Shown here piece after piece: positions 37,594-47,513 of a DNA stretch of 64,000 bases. The stretch lies in contig JAYGXS010000001.1 of assembly GCA_036362985.1 (NCBI GenBank), positions 76,440,934 through 76,504,933 of the forward strand. The letters run 5' to 3'. This DNA is from Ligula intestinalis. Its lineage: Eukaryota > Platyhelminthes > Cestoda > Diphyllobothriidea > Diphyllobothriidae. Numbering within the stretch: the stretch's first letter is position 1; every line of letters starts with the position of its first letter. A program made the position numbers and the translations under genes. The notes under the pieces were generated by a model. It saw only the letters and a list, made by a program, of their open reading frames with translations. It did no database searches and was not told where the DNA came from.

Positions 37594-37930
37594 TATGAAA
37601 GGCTTATTATTTGATTTATAATTTTCGAAATTTCGAAATCACACTCGTCCTATACTAGTTACAGGAAAAAAATACGTCATATACGGTTCCAAATCATAAC
37701 TTAACGCCAATGGGTAGCGGTGAGTATCCTCATATAGGACTTATCAGGCAGCTGACGGCGCAGGTAAGTCTCAACTCCATGCTTATTAAAAACAGTAGGA
37801 TAGTATCCTATTTAGCTATTGATGGTCTAACAATAAAAAGAAAACCGGAGAGCATTTTTGGCTAATTCTAGGGCGCATTTTGCAGCCATCTATTGGCGAT
37901 ACTTTTGTTGTATGAGTATATTGCGGCCGC

Positions 37931-38921
37931 CAGATGAAGGCGGGTTACCCGGGAAAGGATGGTTACCCATTAGCCAAGCTGCAGGCTACCTGGCGTGTCC
38001 ACGGGTGGCGCGGCCTTCAGTGTTGAACTTGCATCCGGACGCCGACTAACTGATCTTGACTACGCCGATGATATTGCGCTGTTAGCCTCAAGCTTTGATG
38101 GTCTACAGTCAGTAGTGTCGCGGTTAAATGAGATCGCTATGTCGGTAGGCATGTCGATAAATTCCGGAAAGACGAAGCTGTTATTGAGCTGCATCCCTGA
38201 CCAGGAAAAGGCAGCCCGGGGATTAATGGCCATCAACTTGAAGAAGTAGACAGCTTTAAATACCTCGGGGCGAGGCTGCTACCGAATGGGCAGAGCAAGG
38301 ATGACATTGTCTCCCGTATCGATGCTGCTCGCTCGGTTTTCTCAACCCTTCGAAAGCGCCTATGGATCCGACGTGACATCTCCATTGCCACGAAGATTCG
38401 TGTATACCGTGCAGCCATCCGGTCAGTCCTCCTCTATGGATGTGAATGCTGGGCTGTGCGTGCTGAAGATGAGCAAAGACTGGAGGTCTTTGACCACCGG
38501 TACCTGAGGACGATCCTGCGAGTTAAGTATAGCGACTTCATCTCAAATGAGACAGTCCGCATCCACTGCGATCGTACCACGAGGATATCTCAGGCCATTC
38601 AAGAAAGGCGACTGAGGTGGTTTGGACACGTTCTCCGTCGTCCGCCCCAAGAGCTGACCTATGCTGCCCTCGACCCGGCACCGCAGCCCACCTGGAAACG
38701 TCGAAGAGGAGGGCAACTGAAAACTTGGCTCGACACCGTCCGTCAAGACATGGAAGCAGTTCTTGGACTTTCTATCTTCGGTCTCCGTCGCTGGAGAAGG
38801 GACTGGGTGGAGCTTTCCAGATCAGCTGTCGCCAATCGCCACGCATGGAGAGGTACCGTTCGTGACATCATTGAGGCCGGCTAGATCAGGCATGATCACA
38901 GCCGTAACAAGTACAAGTAAG
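37931..38921 (+). mobile_element. 5'-truncated RTE-like LINE inside the transposase-like gene
   Basis: Bounded by a 12 bp target-site duplication, tattgcggccgc, at 37919-37930 and 38922-38933. It starts within the reverse transcriptase and ends acaagtacaagtaag, the same 3' terminus as the full-length LINE upstream. Truncation at the 5' end is typical of incomplete target-primed reverse transcription. Removing it rejoins the host frame (VYCGRG then GKPSG). Confidence 0.9.
37995..38884 (+). pseudogene. LINE reverse transcriptase fragment and C-terminal region
   Basis: Reads LTDLDYADDIALLA (motif C, YADD at 38061-38072), then SINSGKTKLLLSC. A one-step frameshift near 38215 leads to EEVDSFKYLGARLL, a SVLLYGCECWAVR block, EQRLEVFDHRYLRTILRVKY, RLRWFGHVLRR and GGQLKTW, ending at TAG 38882-38884. 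The catalytic core is YADD, not FADD, and the C-terminus differs from the element at 32041-35382, so it belongs to a different subfamily that shares the 3' end. Confidence 0.88.
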
Positions 38922-39546
38922 TATTGCGGCCGCGGTAAACCGTCGGGTGTGCGGTCTTTTTGTATGCCATTAGTTAATGAGCTAAACAATTTACGTAGGC
39001 ATGGTCTGCGTGTCGACGAAATCGACAGGACCCTAGAATTTCGTTTAGCAGCCATAATTTGTGATGCTCCATCAAGGGCATTTATTAAGCAAATTAAGAA
39101 TGTGAATGCCAAGTATGGCTGTGAGCGATGCTGGATAGAGGACAAATATGATCATGAATTTCATAAGATATATTACGTTAATCTTAGTGACCGCAAGCGA
39201 TGCGATGATGATTTTCACCACCGGATGGATGACTGCCATCGAATTGGTACATCCCCGTTACTGGCATGTAATTTTAAAATGGTAAGCGGTTACCCTCTGG
39301 ACCCCTTTCATCTAGTGTACCTGGGCGTAATACGCAGGTTATTGAATTTATGGCTTATGGCACCGTCCAACACCCTACAACCTTACGGCCCCCAGATATT
39401 GATTGGTGGACAGTTAAGAGTGGCAGTGAATGCACACATTAATAAAGCTATCCCCAATCAAACTTTATCTTCTATTACAGAGTACACGTCATAGATAGGA
39501 GTGTCCTATAAATATGCACTTTTTTCCTGTTGGGTTGTAGTTTACC

Positions 39547-40027
39547 ATGTCTGACGAAGAAGGCCTTGAAATGGATTGTGAAAACAATAGTGGACAACAG
39601 GCGTCATGACGTTATGCAGGAAAAGCGGCTGGAAGAGCGGCTGGAAGAGCGGCTGGTCCCCATTGAAAATTTGCTCCAACAAATAGTGAATGGGGAGGTG
39701 CAGCCTGCGACTAGGACTCCGGCCCAAAGTCAAAGGCCACTAATCTCGAGGGCCGAATCGTGGAATGAACTAATGCAGTTCGACCAATCCTTATCTAATA
39801 AGGAATTCCGTAAGCAAGTGGCATGTGCACCCTTCTTTAAACGAAAGTTACTAGACCGCGTTCTTCGCCAATTTTGACGCAACGGATGTTGCCGCCTTCG
39901 TCGAAAGGGTCTTTCAGACTCTGTTAGCCGATAGAATTACTGAAGATGTGGCAGTGTACGGCCGGCAGAGGGAAAAGAAAGCCTTCTTCAAGACAGAGGC
40001 TTACAAAGTCATATTGAGTAAATACTA
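39547..40027 (+). pseudogene. DUF4806-like protein, copy A
   Basis: Starts MSDEEGLEMDCENN after a pyrimidine-rich tract ending ttgtag. A frameshift near 39603 continues as a charged, coiled-coil-like segment with three EERL repeats (a 12 bp tandem repeat in the DNA) and PIENLLQQIV. Then comes LMQFDQSLSNKEFRKQVAC, another shift near 39860, and DVAAFVERVFQTLLADRIT and GRQREKKAFFKTEAY before TAA. Family knowledge: a leucine-rich KDEEFRKQL stretch, DV...V.RI...L and a G..GKKAF motif are typical of DUF4806, a domain of unknown function common in invertebrates. Two frameshifts make this a pseudogene. An open frame at 40033-40221 (KGYDRNLKRLLREATERS) may be a further C-terminal piece. Confidence 0.65.
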
Positions 40028-40227
40028 ATAATTTGCCTGCAACACAGCATCCTTCAGACGCCTTTACGATTCCCCGCGGATCACCGGCAGTTGGCCGTAA
40101 GGCTTACGAGGAGGCCTTTAAGGTGGCGTTTAGAAAAGGCTACGACCGAAACCTCAAGCGGCTATTGAGGGAAGCCACAGAGAGGTCCATGGCCGGTAAG
40201 TCAACGCAAACACTTACTTAGCCATTG

Positions 40228-40487
40228 ATATCATCCTTTGCACACTATAAGCTATTTCTATTTTTAAATTCATGAGTTCGAACCCCAACCCGGCCCCCGG
40301 GTGGGATTTAATATAGCCACGGACAATCGAGAGAAAAATATTTTTGTACACCTATTTTTATAATATTTTAAGTTCAATAAAGTTTTGTTACACACAAAGC
40401 AGACTTCAAACAAGTGCTACGGTGTATATCGTGTGAATGGGGGGTTTTTCGAGAAGTTGGGGTCCCGCGGGACAAAAAATTTTGAGA
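40228..40487. other. Spacer after copy A
   Basis: Contains aataaa at about 40376 and a B-box-like gagttcgaacccc near 40274, and no open frame of note. It may hold the right end of transposon copy A, but no terminal repeat was identified. Confidence 0.35.
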
Positions 40488-40580
40488 TACGAATTTTCGA
40501 ACAAACTTTCGTACGAGTTCATGTTTAAAATTCGTACGAAAGTTCGTACGAATTATTCGTGCATTCGTGGTAATTCGTGG
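40488..40580. repeat. Cluster of TTCGTACGAA-type palindromes
   Basis: actttcgtacga (40505-40516) and its exact reverse complement (40532-40543) form a hairpin with a 15 nt loop. The right arm runs straight into a second ttcgtacgaa, followed by spaced ttcgtg half-sites at about 40556, 40564 and 40574. The dense, phased repetition stands out from the flanks. Confidence 0.75.
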
Positions 40581-42809
40581 TTATTTTGTTATTAAGGTTG
40601 GATATTTTTTTCGGAACATTTCGACGGTTTCGCAATACCCTTACCACTACACTGATCCTGATTTTACAACTTTACTTGAAAGGAATTTTCCCATCACAAT
40701 TTTACAGTTCAACCCATGCTTTAAAAAGGCATTAATGTCTTAAGTTAAATCAATTAATTATTTAGTTATGCCTAATATTTATACTTTCAGACCTTATTGA
40801 CTACCATCCTCCCCGCAACATTAAACCTTATTCAATTCGGCTCCTGGTGAGTGCTGGTAATGGCACACAAAAAATAATGGAGAAAGCATATTAAAATTTA
40901 CCACGACTGCAAGAAAATTCAAGGTGAGGCCAGACCAAATCCGAAAAGTGCACCTTGTCACAAATTATTTAAACAAGATAACAGTTTTCATAAAAGATAT
41001 TTACGGTCCTACTATAAACTGCTGAATCATCTATGATCACGCATATTTTTATGCACCTCAAACGAGCACCGAATTAAGGCACACAAAAACACGCAATGGA
41101 CTGCATATTATATGCAAATGCTTGGTTCATCTCGGTGTTACATTCGTCACCGTACGCTGAGTTGTTCTCGACAAAAATTCATTGGGATTTTCAAGTGCAT
41201 TGTCTGCTTTCCGTACCAAATGAACTGAAAAGGGGTATTGTTATAGGTAGTATAATCTCTGTTTTCCAAGCGCCATAAAGAATATTTCGGGGGTCAGGTG
41301 CGAGGTCGAGACCTGACCAAATAATGTAAGCCAACGTTTCTGGATGGTCCATATTGGTATTCGGTAGGGCTTTCATTTACAGCCGTCTGAAAAGAAAAAC
41401 ATCTGACTCAGGAGTCTTACGCGACAGTGGTAGGAGTGGATTCGAAGTGTTTGTTAATACAGCGAGCACGTGCGTGCGTAATAACAGAAAAAGTTTATCT
41501 TTTAAGCCACCACGCAAATATGTTATAATTAGCTAATAAGAAAGGAGGAAATCTCGGCTCAATGAAGGAGAAATCAAAACAATTAATGCCACGGAACAGG
41601 AAATTCACCGTTTCTCTCCTACAAACTTTTCGAAAATGGCAGTTCGTTGAACTCTGCCCCCATTTTCTGTTTAGGATTTTTTACTGCCGGTTTTCTTGTT
41701 TACCAATAATTGCAAAACATAGCTAACTATTGCACTTAAAGGACCATTTCTGCTAAGATTTTTACAAATTTTCAATCTTTATTTGCAAGCCAGCATGAGA
41801 GGTAAATTATCAGGAGCTGCCAATGTTGGAGAAAGTTAACCTTAAGTACGATTGTGTGCGTAAGCCGTGAATTCCGAACGGATGAAGATTGAAAAGCCAA
41901 GTACACCTGCGCCATTCTCCGATAAACAGACGTGTAATTAAGGCATGTTGTTAAATTTAGAACGTTATTTTTTAAATCTGTTGCAACTGTTAGAGAAGGG
42001 TGAGTAGGAGAAGCCAACCTAGCGAATAATGGGCCAGGGATTTGTTTGCATAGGTATTCATAAATTTCACCGGTCGATGATGATTACTATGACCTCAACC
42101 CGCCCAGGTTGGCGGTGCTACAGGTTTTATGCGGAATGCCAATTAACTCTTGCTGCTCGCCGCCTGTGAGAACATTACTAAAGCAAGCGTCCCCGGTCGC
42201 AACCCAGGAAACTCAAGTTCAGGGTGAGAGTCAGAGATGATTACTTGTTGCGGATGGTTCAGTGAAGGCAACTGGGACACACTCAACATTGTATGAAAGA
42301 CCGTGTGGCTAATGTAGCCCCTGGCACTGGCTTTGCTAACCTCTATAGCAACAGTTAACCGATTTCAGTTGCAGTGTTTCTATATGTACCAACCTACGGT
42401 TTTGTTTGCTTCAGTCCCGACTGCAGGAGCTCCCAGCCTCGAAGTCTGGCCCAACCTCCGTTCTTTCTTAAATTTTTGAACTCTCTCAATTCGGAGGTAT
42501 CGTTTCCTATTAAAGATAGGAGGGCTTACTGCCGTCTGAACTTAGATGCGAGCACGCAAGTATCACGTTACAGGATTAATAAATTATTATAAATTAATTG
42601 TATATTTAAGGCCCAAGGGGCCTTTTTATTACAAACTTAGTACTTAGTACTTAGTACAAAACTTGCACCAAATATTTTAAGTATTGTCACCAGGGGACTT
42701 CTGCCAGCAGTAGGATGGTGTTCCGCACCTTGAGTGGCCACTTGCGGATTAATGATACCTTCCGTGCACGAAAAACAGAAAGGTCACCACAGTGGGAGAT
42801 CCCCTTTTT
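40581..42809. other. Gene-free sequence between transposon copies
   Basis: No exon was recognised. A small tandem repeat, acttagt three times, lies at 42635-42657. Open frames up to 81 codons here match nothing familiar. Confidence 0.45.
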
Positions 42810-43473
42810 AGGACCTACACTTTGACATGGTGGGATCATTTCCGCTTGATTTTATGCACCTGGTCTGCCTCGTTGTCATGAGGAGGCTTCTTCATACCTG
42901 GAAATGGGAACAACTTTCAAGTGAACTGAATACACTAATTGATACTTGCAGTCGATGCTCACCGGCCGAATTTGCACGAAAATGCAGATCGCTGGACCAT
43001 CTTAAGTTTTGGAAGGCATCTGAGTACTGTTAATTTTTACTGTACATAGGTCCCATTGTTTAAACCCATTTTCTTGACTCTGATCTTTATTATCGTTTTT
43101 TGATGTTGTCTACGGATATTTATCTTTTTTTCATCGCCTGCTCAACAAGCGATATGCTGTTCTTGGTCAACAATTTTTGAACCATTTTGTCCACGACTAC
43201 CCTATCTTGTACAAAGAAAACCACGTTGATGATAATTTTCATTCTCTGCTCCACCTTCCCGTCGACGTTAATCGATTCGGAATGTTAGATAACTTCTATG
43301 CTTTTCCCTTCAAATCCTTTTTGCAAGAAATGAAAAAATATATAAGTGGAACACGATATTGCGCTTCGCAGGCGTATCGCCGCTTCTTTGAAAGACATAA
43401 CCTTGAGTCTATGCCCAGCTCGATTATGTTGGACGATGACGTTGCTGTTCCACGACCAAAACAAATTCAATAG
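42810..43473 (+). pseudogene. Transposase-like protein, copy B, central and C-terminal part
   Basis: Two blocks. 42827-43033 reads VGSFPLDFMHLVCLVVMRRLLHTW, matching the GYPLDPFHLVYLGVIRRLLNLW block of copy A, and ends with SLDHLKFWKASEY (family LKRWKATE.R), then a stop. 43177-43473 reads NHFVHDYPILY, HSLLHLPVDVNRFGMLDNFYAFPFKSFL (family H...HL..DV..FG.LD.FSAFPFENYL), then a SGTRYCASQAYRRFFER segment. The LG in the first block is LV here. The missing N-terminal half, the stop at 43031-43033 and the intervening noncoding stretch show it is broken. Confidence 0.7.
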
Positions 43474-43489
43474 TTACTGCGAAAGAAGG

Positions 43490-43575
43490 GGTTTGGGTTA
43501 GGTTTTTTCCTGCCTACCGGGGTTCTTGACGGCGCCAAAGATGTGCTTTACAAATAAACCTTATTATTATTATGA
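43490..43575 (+). repeat. Short retroposon 3' tail with (ATT)n end
   Basis: Ends tgctttacaaataaacctta followed by five ATT units. An A/T-simple tail after a noncoding stretch is typical of the 3' end of a LINE or SINE. It falls between two parts of transposase copy B, so it may be a small insertion there. The 5' boundary is not defined. Confidence 0.45.
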
Positions 43576-43877
43576 TTAATTTGTCCCGCGGATCAACCGC
43601 AATTTTTCACAATGGCTATGTATTTTCGATAGACTTCCCCGATAATATAGAACTCATTGGCAAAAGGCCATGTCAACTTACTGTATTTACTACCGATTGC
43701 ATAGTCCACGGATCTTTTACTGATTGCACCGACCTCTTTACCACGCCCTCTTTTTCCTACTCAACAAGTTTTATGTTCAAAGCTTCTACTTTGAAAAACA
43801 GTACGCTGTCAGCTTCACTCAGTGATTTTTTTTGTAAATATGTCCCATTTTTAATTGGCAACTACTTTATCTCATAA
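43572..43877 (+). pseudogene. Probable C-terminal end of transposase-like copy B
   Basis: Open frame of 101 codons, same strand, directly after the ATT tract. Relatives of this transposase-like family end with a beta-rich segment closing in a hydrophobic K.V.LP-type motif; here the frame closes SLSDFFCKYVPFLIGNYF. The start codon is an artefact of the frame definition. The assignment rests on position and weak similarity. Confidence 0.45.
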
Positions 43878-43984
43878 CTCATTCACATACTTTTTCTGAA
43901 CACAAACATTTTTATAAACATTTTTAGCTTCTCCGTTTTGATTTTTGTGTCAATAACTCGACTGCCACCTGATTTTCCTTACGA

Positions 43985-45373
43985 TGTATTTCATGGTTGT
44001 GTTTACGACCGAAAATTCTGTGGACGTCGTTGGAGAAAAGTGGTTTGATGAGCACGACAAGAGTCGCGTCATGTGGCCGAATAATTCAAAAGTATGAAAG
44101 CGCTATTTGGAAAAGGAGCAGCGGCCACCAAAAGGCACGCCTTTTTACCCAGTAAGGATACTGGGGAACTAATTAACATAAGAGGAGGCTCGCCGCCACG
44201 CTAATTGGCGGAGGAGACCTCCGATCTGTCGAGCTCGGAATCCACGCAGACAGGCAAGGGTTGCCGAAGAAAGTAAGCGTTTAGAACAACTTATGTTTTC
44301 TTTTCTAGGATTCGATGTCGGGTTATATCTGATTCTGAAGACGAAGAAAGTGGTAAATAAAATCGGCCACTCCCTAAACGCGCACTGGGTTGGCCCATCA
44401 CGTCTCAGTAAGCACTATTAATTTAACTAATTTCAGCAAGCTCTCCGATGTAAATACTCTCGCAAATGCCCTTCCTTCCACGCCACAGGCCACTAAGTTG
44501 CTTCCTGCAACAATGCTGGCTTGGCTAAAGGCGATGGAAGACTGCCTTGAAACCCGCTTTGAAGCCCGTATGGAAGCTCTTGAGGCCGCTGTAAGACAAA
44601 GTAATGAACTCAATAGGTGGGCCAATGAGAAGATTACGTAATACCACTTCACATTGCTCATAACGTTTCCTGTAGTAAAAGGTAAGACGACTTTGAAGCA
44701 GTGAGTAGAACAGACAATGACTGTCTACGGTAAGGATTCTTACCTTCCCTTGTGGTGGTTTATCATAAAACGAAACTGGATACTCTTGTTTAGCGAGTGG
44801 AACATATTGCTTCAAAGCATAGCGTCCTTCTGGCCAAAGTGGAGCAAGTTGCTGCTTCTGTCCGTGACAGCCACCGTTTCATGCCTATGGGGTCGACGGT
44901 GACAGTGGGGCGTTTGCCACTCTGCTCTCCAGAGAGCCTGTCCAATTTCCTCGACCGCTTTAAGTCGGTCAAAGACTGTATGCAACAAACGATACACTTG
45001 TGTTCAAATTCATTTCTAACTGCTTACTTACAGGTCAATGGCTCAATAAAGATTTGCGCGCGGAATGAGAAAGACACTATAAGAAGCATTCTATCGTGGA
45101 TTTTAGGCCCGCCCCTTATCTTGCAATTTACTTATTCGAGGGTTGCTAAGAACAAAATGTCCTGGAAGCCCCCTGTACGCTGAATTTTGTGGTAGGTTTA
45201 AATTTGTGTCACGACGTTCAGAGGCCGTCCGACAACTTCCTCACCTACGGAAGGTTGATGACGACGTTGTCCGCAACACCGTCATAGAATGTTTCCATGG
45301 ATCTCGGGACCGCTATGGTGGTGTGCGCGGGAAACGAAAAAATGTTGTCAAGGAAGAATTCCTGGATTAATTT
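43985..45373 (+). pseudogene. DUF4806-like protein, copy B, several exons
   Basis: Piece 1 (43985-44272) starts MYFMVVFTTENSVDVVGEKW, a typical opening for DUF4806 proteins, then YPVRILGN. A TGA and two TAAs interrupt it, and after a shift it reads AEETSDLSSSES. A 36 nt intron (44273-44308, gtaagc to ttctag) leads to RVISDSEDEES. Piece 3 (about 44409-44640) has a coiled-coil-like LEARFEARMEALEAAVRQ-type segment. Piece 4 (about 44795-44990) ends GRLPLCSPESLSNFLDRFKS, the usual entry to the DUF4806 core. Piece 5 (about 45195-45373) reads DDDVVRNTVIECF and GVRGKRKNVVKEEFLD, matching the core's end. N-terminal stops suggest inactivity, while the later pieces look well kept. Splice sites other than the 36 nt intron are not certain. 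Confidence 0.65.
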
Positions 45374-46412
45374 AACTCTGAGAACACGGTAAGTATCATC
45401 CCTCTTGCATATCTTTTCTATCAAGTTGATTTTATCATTGATTAATTGTTATCAATTATGACTACGCATCTAATATTGGGTTTTCTGTTATTGTAGGAAC
45501 CAGCCACTCTTCATGAATGTGACCGAAGTACTTCAGGGTATGAGAAACCCCCCATACTTGAAGGAATTTATCCCAAATATAATGACCATTCGCTTAGTGA
45601 GCAGTGACACCTGATCAAACTATTTCCAACACTTTTTTTTCAGATAATAGTCTACTAAGAGTTTTTCTTTTCAAAAAATTTTCCATATCACAAACTGTGT
45701 GCCTTTTGCTTTCACGAACAAACCAATTTGGGGTTTGGGGGGTTAAGGCAAATGGGGCTAAAAAGGATTAGGATAAGGCGGCATGCTGCATGATTTTGTT
45801 CCAGGACGGGGGTAAGTGGGTTGAAATCCCCGTCTGCAGCACCGTCCTAGGTGGGGGTATATCCTTATTAAACCCTTGCCCTAGGTGGGGGTAAACGGGG
45901 ATTGTGCAGGCAGGGGTGCTATCGTGAAAAGAAGAAACTAAAAAATTCTTCAGATTAACAACGAACTCTTATAAAATAATAAGCTGGGCAGTAAAAAAAC
46001 GCCTACATCAGTGGATGAGTTCAGCGCGCCACCGATTTCTCAAAAAATGTAGGAGAAAAAGCTGCCTTATAAGAAAGCATGGTGCAGTTAGATGGGATCC
46101 TATTGTTGAGGGTTCGGGATGCTTATTTTCATGGGGAAGGTATTATAGCGGTGAGTTAAGAAGGGGTCGTCCGGGACAACAGGAGAGTGCAGTGGAAGTC
46201 AAAGCAACATCACCGAGATGCGACCCACCAGACTCCAGAGTCCACCGATAAGTTGGCGGCCAAGCAATAACCATCAATAGCGACCTTGAAGATCACCATA
46301 TCCTGGAAGCAGCTTCAAATGCCAGGAGGACCCTTTTCGAAATCTACAAATTGCGTGTTAGAAAGGAAACAGACAGTTACGACTTTATTTCCTCCAAATT
46401 TAAATGCTTACG
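45374..46412. other. Gene-free sequence
   Basis: Contains a GC-rich patch with two copies of ctaggtggggg (near 45848 and 45880). A 78-codon open frame at 46015-46251 is arginine- and serine-rich but unlike known proteins. Nothing else was recognised. Confidence 0.4.
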
Positions 46413-46973
46413 TTACTTGCCTTTGAAAATCGATAATAAAGTAGGCAACCTAATATCGAGTGGAAGATTGTTCCAAATAAAAGCATATTTGGAGGTAAAA
46501 CTACGAGAACGGTAAACTGCGGAGCTACGGAGTGGTAAAATTATCATGGAAGAGTTACGAGTGGCGAAAGGTTGGTTTACCGGAGTGAGAGCATTAATTT
46601 GCGGGGGATAAGGATTATTTTCAACGCGAAACAGAAAGTAAATACCAGCTTCGAATCTTCTTACCCAAAGAAATTTAACGTCTGCTAACTAAAATCTATC
46701 TGTATAAGAAATACTAGACCCAGAAGAAGAAAATATTTTACGAGTGAAAACTCGCTGAACCTTTTCAATCTTACTATGGTCACTCGTGTTCATAAAAACG
46801 AAAAGTGGACAGCAGTATTCTAGTATTGGGAGAACAAACGTGCGGTATAGTTTTAACTTTATTTCTGGAAAGAAAAAATTATGCGATATAAATCTACATA
46901 TCTGTGCGGCCTTGGCAGAAGTTCGATCTGCATGAGGCGATAATGCAAGCTTATTCGTGTAAGTTAGGCCCAA
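46413..46973 (-). pseudogene. CR1/jockey-like LINE reverse transcriptase C-terminal fragment
   Basis: Minus-strand frame open for 187 codons apart from one stop at about 46689. It reads GLTYTNKLALSPH, LKLYRTFVLPILEYCCPLF, IEKVQRVFTRKIF, and after the stop LWVRRFEAGIYFL, FATRNS and a WNNLPLDIRLPTLLSIFKGK end. Family knowledge: D.GV....L....H, the Y+..V.PILEY block, IE.VQR.FT and W..LP.......SL..FK are the C-terminal landmarks of CR1/L2/jockey-type elements (SR1 and Pido in schistosomes). No YADD block is present upstream, so this is a fragment. It is distinct from the two RTE-like elements. Confidence 0.8.
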
Positions 46974-46976
46974 ACC

Positions 46977-47384
46977 CTATATCGTAGATCGTTCTAACAG
47001 TAGATTATTTCGAAAGATAAGGGTTTCAGGAAGCTTTGCGGCCCAAAACACATGAAAATACATTTGGATGGAGAAAACTCCATCTGCCATAGGATGCTCC
47101 ATCTTAGCACAAAATGGCATCGGCTTCAATTTTCGTAGCGGAGTATGCAAGAGGAAGAATAGGTCGCCGAGATCAACTTCCATGTTAACAGATAGCCTAA
47201 AAACTCCGACAAATGTCAAATCAGTAAGCGGCATGCGAACAACCGAAAGCAAGACCATCGACAACAGGTGTACGCTGTAGTAGTCGCTATTGCAGGGAAG
47301 TTGACTGCAACCGATACCGCCGTCCACCACCGGAGATGCGCCTGTAAGCGGTTACTTAATCAAAGGTATCAGTTTGCTTCTAGA
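46977..47384. other. Spacer, nothing recognised
   Basis: Open frames on both strands (117 codons minus, 70 codons plus) overlap and neither shows known motifs. It may be decayed sequence of the adjoining LINE. Confidence 0.35.
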
Positions 47385-47513
47385 GCAGCCAATCACAGGG
47401 GCCATAGAGTGCTATTGGCCACGTAGTTGACCAAGCGGCCAGTGACTCACCTTGCGCGACGTTTTTGCATTCATGCCCGAAGCATGCTAGCGAGCAGATG
47501 CGAGCGCAGGACC
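47385..47513 (+). repeat. Direct repeat family R3, copy 1
   Basis: Shares colinear blocks with 48757-48887: gccataga, tgctattggcca (tgctattagcca in copy 2), agttgac, agcggccagtgact and attcatgcc. About 130 bp align with moderate divergence. The spacing of about 1.37 kb in the same orientation would suit terminal direct repeats of a small element. Confidence 0.7.

Larger units (their letters stand above)
37690..39494 (+). pseudogene. Transposase-like protein, copy A, split by a LINE
   Basis: Two pieces on either side of a LINE insertion. Left (about 37790-37930): YLAIDGL, then in another frame FWLILGRILQPSIGDTFVV, a TGA where a glycine is expected, and VYCGRG. Right (38934-39494): GKPSGVRSFCMPLVNELNNL, AAIICDAPSRAFIK, YGCERCWIEDKY, RIGTSPLL and GYPLDPFHLVYLGVIRRLLNLWL. 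Family knowledge: this block order (IDGLP, FWPILG, VG.Y.G..KP, CD.PA..F, Y.C.RC, DP.HL..LG.....L.W) is that of a transposase-like family found in many copies in cnidarians, arthropods and flatworms; I cannot assign its superfamily. A possible 32 nt intron with gtaagt start lies near 37759-37790. The frame ends prematurely compared with copy B, which retains a further C-terminal part. Confidence 0.7.

Noticed and set aside
40436..45562. Shared G/C-run motif near the ends of the two transposon copies (tggggggttt and its complement)
   Set aside because: Only about 13 bases including a six-base homopolymer; too short to claim as terminal repeats.
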